A stretch of DNA of 64,000 nt. It comes from Spirodela intermedia. Taxonomy: Eukaryota; Streptophyta; Magnoliopsida; Alismatales; Araceae. Each line of letters starts with the position of its first letter. Position 1 is the first letter of the stretch. The stretch is taken from NCBI GenBank assembly GCA_902729315.2, contig LR746271.1, forward strand, positions 2,254,001 through 2,318,000, read 5' to 3'. A model generated the notes under the pieces. That model was not told the DNA's origin. It was given only the letters and a program-made list of their open reading frames with translations, and searched no databases. The position numbers and the translations under genes are program-made. This document shows, one piece after another, positions 59,685-64,000 of the stretch.

Positions 59685-61820
59685 TTAGTAGGACCTCTTG
59701 CTTTGTTCTTCCCCCACACCCTGAAGCACCAGGTTCAGCTCATTGTGGAAATCCGTTCCTTTCAACCTCGGAATTAGTTTACTCAAGCAAGAATGTATCT
59801 CTTCCGTTTGTGGGTGAGACCGGTCTCCGGCGATGAACATATGGACGCTGTTCTTCAGCTGGATCCAAGACATTCCTGGGTGGCTCCGGACTCCATTTTC
59901 CTCCATTTTCCTCCTGATTCTGGAAGCATCGGCCCACTGGCGGGTGGTCGAATAAATATTCGATAATAGTAAGTAAGACCCGGCATCAAAAGGCTCCAGC
60001 TTTACCAGCTGCTCAGAAGCGAATCTTGCCATATCCACATTGCCCTGGAGTCGGCATGCCGACAGCAATGTCTTCCATGAAGCGCTCACATTGGAAATAT
60101 TATTCTCACAAATGAAGTTCCTCGCTTCCTCTACGAGGCCCGCTCTTCCAAGGAGATCAACCACACAAGTGAGGTGCTCGACGCCTGGGACAAGCCCGAA
60201 GTCCTCTCTCATCATCCTCAAATACTCGTATCCTTCTCTCACTAGTCCTGCATGGCTGCAAGCACACAGGACACTGACAAAGGTCACCTCGTTTGGGCTT
60301 ATCTTATTCTCCAGCAACAGTTCAAAAGCCTGAATGGCTTCCCTCCCCCGGCCGTGAGAGGCATAAGAAGCTATCATTGAGGTCCACAACACGAGATTGC
60401 CCTTGTTAGCTTTCTCAAACACTGCTCGAGCATCTTCCAAGCTTCCGCATTTTCCATACATGTCGGTGATTGCAGCTGATAAATAGATGTCAGAAGCATG
60501 CCCCAGTTTCTCTGCAAAGGCATGGATCTGCCTCCCTTGAGCTAGAATTCCCAAATGGGAACAGGCAGTGGCAATGCTCGTCAGAGTGTACAAGTCGACC
60601 TCGACATGTTCATCTAACATCCTTTGGAAGAAGCTGAGGGCTTCTCCATGCCTCTGGTTATGAACATACCCGGCCACCATGGAGCTCCAGGAAATCGTAT
60701 TTAATGGGTCTCTGATGTTGCTAAAGACGGTGGATGCAGATTCCATATTACCACATTTGCCGTACATATCTACAAGTGAGCTTCTGATGAACCCGTCGAG
60801 GCCAGCCTGCGAGCGTAAAAGCTTACCGTGAATCTGTCTCCCTAATTCTGGCATAGAAAGAGTGCCAACGAGAGACAGAGCTATTGAGAAAGTGAAGTGG
60901 CTAAAGGCTGGACCAGCTTCTGCCATCTGATAGAGAAATTCCAACGCCATCTTATGGCAGCCGTTTTGAATTTGGCCATTGATGAGCGTGTTCCAGCTCA
61001 CAACATCCCGAAAGGATAATTTCTTGAACAACTCAACCGATCCTTGAACGTCCCCGGTCTGTAGATGCGCTCCAATCATTATATTCCACGACGCGCGGTC
61101 TCTGTCAGGCATTGAGTCGAACACTGTGGCTGCGTGATGGAAATCGCCGCACTTCGCATAAAAATCGACCATGGAGTTACCCAAAATAGCATCTGGTCCT
61201 ACTCCGTTCCTCAGAATCCAACCATGCAGGCCCTTGCCGCGCGTCACATCCCTACTCCCGGCACAGCACCTGAAGGCGCTGGCCAGAGTGACGCAGTTCG
61301 GCAAGGCCCCATCATTCAGCATCTGGGAGAAAATCCCCAATGCCTGAGAGAATTGCCTGATGTCGGAGAAGCCTGTGATGAGGACGGTCCAGCTGACGGT
61401 GTTCCTGTGGGGCATTTCACCGAACAGCTTACACGCGGATTCCAAGCAGCCGCATTTTGAGTATGAACTCATCAGATGGGTGCCCACCTGAACATCCACC
61501 GACAACCCGAGCTTAGCCGCCCGCAGATGGAAAATTCCAACCTCTGCGGTGCTCTTCAAGCTTCTCGATGCGCTCTTCAACATGTCCAAGAAGCTCCTTC
61601 CCGGGTCCTCCATAGGAAATGTAGAAGACCAACGGGGGTTTCGGGGATGCACGTCTGACGTCGGCGGCGGGTATTCCGGCGAGATCCAGAGCGGCGAGTC
61701 GCCGGTGGGCTCCGACGAGGGAGCGGCGGTGGTCAGCAGACGAGAAGGATAGAGGGGGAGATTCCATGGAAATATCAGATCTTCGACGGCAGCCCTCACT
61801 CTCCCTGCGGCCCATCTCAT
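59685..61820 (-). CDS. E-class pentatricopeptide repeat protein (second)
   Basis: Intron-free gene for 711 aa, a predicted organelle RNA-binding protein. The N-terminal 60 or so residues are Arg/Ser/Pro-rich and suit a transit peptide. PLS-type PPR motifs run from about residue 75 to 590, with strings such as LMSSYSKCGCLESACKLF, NTVSWTVLITGFSD, NSMVDFYAKCGDF, SLVDMYGKCGNMESA and AITDMYGKCGSLEDA. An E motif (SASWKTLLSACRLQGNVDMA...YLLLSNIY) and E+-like tail (MSWIQLKNSVHMFIAGDRSH) follow. There is no DYW domain. It differs clearly from the PPR gene at 31459-33477, so the two are not a recent tandem pair. The target RNA is unknown. Confidence 0.93.
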   Translation of the reverse strand: MRWAAGRVRAAVEDLIFPWNLPLYPSRLLTTAAPSSEPTGDSPLWISPEYPPPTSDVHPRNPRWSSTFPMEDPGRSFLDMLKSASRSLKSTAEVGIFHLRAAKLGLSVDVQVGTHLMSSYSKCGCLESACKLFGEMPHRNTVSWTVLITGFSDIRQFSQALGIFSQMLNDGALPNCVTLASAFRCCAGSRDVTRGKGLHGWILRNGVGPDAILGNSMVDFYAKCGDFHHAATVFDSMPDRDRASWNIMIGAHLQTGDVQGSVELFKKLSFRDVVSWNTLINGQIQNGCHKMALEFLYQMAEAGPAFSHFTFSIALSLVGTLSMPELGRQIHGKLLRSQAGLDGFIRSSLVDMYGKCGNMESASTVFSNIRDPLNTISWSSMVAGYVHNQRHGEALSFFQRMLDEHVEVDLYTLTSIATACSHLGILAQGRQIHAFAEKLGHASDIYLSAAITDMYGKCGSLEDARAVFEKANKGNLVLWTSMIASYASHGRGREAIQAFELLLENKISPNEVTFVSVLCACSHAGLVREGYEYLRMMREDFGLVPGVEHLTCVVDLLGRAGLVEEARNFICENNISNVSASWKTLLSACRLQGNVDMARFASEQLVKLEPFDAGSYLLLSNIYSTTRQWADASRIRRKMEENGVRSHPGMSWIQLKNSVHMFIAGDRSHPQTEEIHSCLSKLIPRLKGTDFHNELNLVLQGVGEEQSKRSY

Positions 61821-62952
61821 CTACTCTCTGGTTGCCTGCCTCCGCTGGGCGGACTTCCTAGAAGCGCCAGATTGAAGACAACTCCAAGGTTCTCTCTTCA
61901 GTATTTTCCCCGCTCGATGAGGCAGACGGCTGAACTAACATACAAAGTTCCGCCTTTTTTTTTTCTTTTTTTTTTTTTTTACAAAACGAAAGGGCAGATG
62001 CATATTTTCTTCAGAGTAAGTTGATTCCCTAATTATTCATTTTTCAGCTCCTGTAAAAATACTATTTATTGAGTCATACGGCTGAGCTATATTGCATAGT
62101 TCCGCCATGCATATATATATATATATATTTATTTATTCCTCCATGGTTATTTATTTTTCAGTTTCCTGTAATAAAAATTATAAAAGCAGATGGCTGACCA
62201 ATCATGCATATTTCCACTTTTTTCCTTAAAAAAAGGGTATTTATACGTTTTCTTATAAATAAATTTATTCTATGGTTATTTATTTTTCAGTACCTGTAAA
62301 ATCTACTATTTATTGAGAACTCCTACCCCTCGTTAAACTCTATGCAAAACCTTTCCATAATCCTATGAGAGCTTCCACCCAATACATTAAACTTGGGATG
62401 AAGCAAAATAGCATGTATTTTCCTTGAATTTTCAATACTTATATAATTAATAAATAATAAATAGATAGATTGACCTATCCAAGTAAAGATTGCCCATACC
62501 CTAGTTGGTAACAGATGTTGTTGACTTGTGGTCAACGGTTTTAATATTAATAATTTTGGCATAAAAAACTTAAATAGGACACATGTATTATATTACTACA
62601 ATGGGTTTAATAATGCCTTAAAATCGTAAAAAAATTGACATTTTTTTATACTATAAATTCTCTGAGTTCTTTCTCTCTCATATTAGTCACAAGATGATTA
62701 TTATTATTATTATTATTTCTGTAAAAAGCGGTGGCTGGAATCGCGTAATTGGGTTTCTGATCGGCCCATTTATTATTGGACCCATAAGAAACCACGTGGG
62801 CCCCAGGCCAATCGAACCAAAGAACATCCCTTGAAAATCCCTCCTCCCCAAACCCTAGTTTTCTCTTCTCCCATCCGACTGTGCGGCGGCTCTCCCTAAG
62901 AGGTCTCTGCTCCTCTCCCCCAGTACTCGAGCGGGAGGACCAAGTCGTAAGG
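61821..62952. other. PPR/RPS5 divergent spacer
   Basis: The PPR gene and RPS5 diverge from this 1.1 kb spacer. It is AT-rich with T runs (about 61958-61980), an (AT)n run (about 62107-62128) and TTA repeats (62699-62716). TTATTTATTTTTCAGT-like segments recur at about 62030, 62147 and 62276, a weak local repeat. The RPS5 promoter occupies about 62755-62952. Confidence 0.55.
62763..62880 (+). promoter_or_regulatory. RPS5 promoter: site II, G-box and telo-box
   Basis: Site II cores GGCCCA (62763-62768) and TGGGCC (62797-62802), a CACGTG G-box (62793-62798) and a telo-box AAACCCTAG (62850-62858) are followed by a pyrimidine-rich TTTTCTCTTCTCCC. The telo-box plus site II pair is the known signature of plant ribosomal protein promoters; the pyrimidine tract may be the transcript start. 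Confidence 0.75.
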
Positions 62953-63021
62953 ATGGCGGCCGAGGCGTTGCCTCCGCCAGAGGTGAAGCTCTTCAACCGG
63001 TGGTCCTTCGAGGACGTCGAG
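62953..63021 (+). CDS. RPS5: 40S ribosomal protein S5 (uS7), first exon only
   Basis: Component of the small ribosomal subunit head. The first exon encodes 23 residues: MAAEALPP, then PEVKLFNRWSFEDVE, the typical plant RPS5 N-terminus. It ends at a GT donor (63022) in phase 0. The next exon should continue with a 'DISLVDYIGV'-like string; I did not find it up to 64000, so intron 1 is longer than 970 bp and the rest of the gene is outside the window. Confidence 0.88.
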
Positions 63022-64000
63022 GTCAGCTGAGTTTCGCCCCTCTTCATTCTGTCTCCTTGATCGGATCTCTCCGTTGTATCTATAACCGGGATTTGATGTT
63101 CATTTGGTCGGGAACTCTTGGGTGCGCGCGTCTCTGTAGACCTTGCTCTCGCTGATCGAGGGTGTGGTCATCACTGATCCTGGACGAAGGGTTCTTCTAT
63201 AATCATACCTCTGGTCTTCCGTCAGGTTGCTATGGTAACAAGTGTTCCGATTTTTTCGGTCGTAAATGAGAAATGCATTAGGGCCTGTTATTTCTTCGTG
63301 CCAGAGATGTAGTGCGGACGGGATGGGACTATGGAAATGCTTTATGAAGGATTTCGTATGACAGCTTGGGATACAGCTATTACACAGCATTATTTTTCCC
63401 TATTGGATGTAACTTTGCTGGTTTATTTACAGCTATTATAATGTTTTAATGCTTTTTGTACATTCCATGGGTGGGTTTTAGTGCATTTTTTTTTCCGCAA
63501 TGAACTCTTTCAGACTACCTTTTCAACTCTCGGTAATGATTAACAGACAGTCGGATGTGTCGTTTGGCCATCTAATTGCATTCCCTATTAATCGGCCGAC
63601 TCCGATTTTAATTCCCGAGTCACTCATCATTTCTTGAGTGCGCAGTTATCTCTTTTTGGCACGTATAATTGAAGCCATCATGACATAATTTCAGTCTGAT
63701 GATGTTGTAGTTGAAAGGGTATTTACCACGGCCTTACCCTTGATCATTGAAATTGGGTTTTCTACACAAGATGTGTTTCTATATAACCTATGCATATATC
63801 AGAGGAGGTTTTCAAGATTTTGAGGGTTTTAGTTTTTATTTTATATATCATGAGGGTTTATCTGCTTAACTTGAATATTAAACCATCCCTTATTTTGGCT
63901 TTGGCCTTGATCGTATAGAATTTGGATCATATCTCGTTAAAAATCATCAGAGATATAGAAATAGTGCTTATGACTTCAGAAAAGCCTTCGGTTGAAGAAC
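63022..64000 (+). other. RPS5 intron 1 (continues beyond window)
   Basis: T-rich sequence with no second RPS5 exon and no other gene. A long first intron is common in plant ribosomal protein genes. Confidence 0.6.

Overview
The window is nuclear DNA of a flowering plant. The evidence is spliced genes with GT-AG introns, plant-specific families (E-class PPR proteins, a ROP-interactive CRIB protein, XRI1, a plant-type NUF2), CT/GA microsatellites, and decayed LTR retrotransposons in AT-rich spacers. Several GC-rich genes with one or few exons beside AT-rich spacers would fit a monocot or early-diverging angiosperm. That is inference; the species cannot be read from the sequence.

Layout, left to right: NUF2 kinetochore gene (minus, 3' end beyond the left edge, 1-5439); UBP5-like deubiquitinase (minus, 13 exons, 6656-18337); SUMO1-type modifier (plus, 3 exons, 21134-24120); ERD2 K/HDEL receptor (minus, 6 exons, 25436-29822); E-class PPR gene (minus, 31459-33477); XRI1 DNA-repair/meiosis gene (plus, 9 exons, 35671-38580); purple acid phosphatase of the PAP15 type (plus, 7 exons, 40069-45185); small RING-finger protein (minus, 46595-47254); 5.6 kb AT-rich spacer with two LTR-like relics; bacterial-type Orn/Lys/Arg decarboxylase-fold gene (plus, 52938-54798); 3.4 kb spacer with a decayed Ty3/gypsy gag-PR-RT relic (minus); CRIB/RIC gene (minus, 58197-58610); second E-class PPR gene (minus, 59685-61820); and the first exon of ribosomal protein S5/uS7 (plus, 62953-63021), which runs off the right edge.

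I rebuilt the exon structures by hand from splice sites, reading-frame phase and family similarity. Phases close in every multi-exon gene. The totals (ERD2 215 aa, SUMO 100 aa, UBP5 944 or 966 aa, XRI1 298 aa, PAP 546 aa) agree with the usual family sizes.

The genes look like an ordinary housekeeping neighbourhood, not a functional cluster, and I found no convincing new multi-gene system. The points most worth a second look are: the Ty3/gypsy relic beside the decarboxylase gene; complementary CU and GA tracts within the SUMO unit; a short XRI1 intron whose retention keeps a different frame open; a duplicated XRI1 exon; several private intronic or intergenic tandem duplications; an E2F-type site upstream of NUF2; and a telo-box/site II promoter at RPS5.
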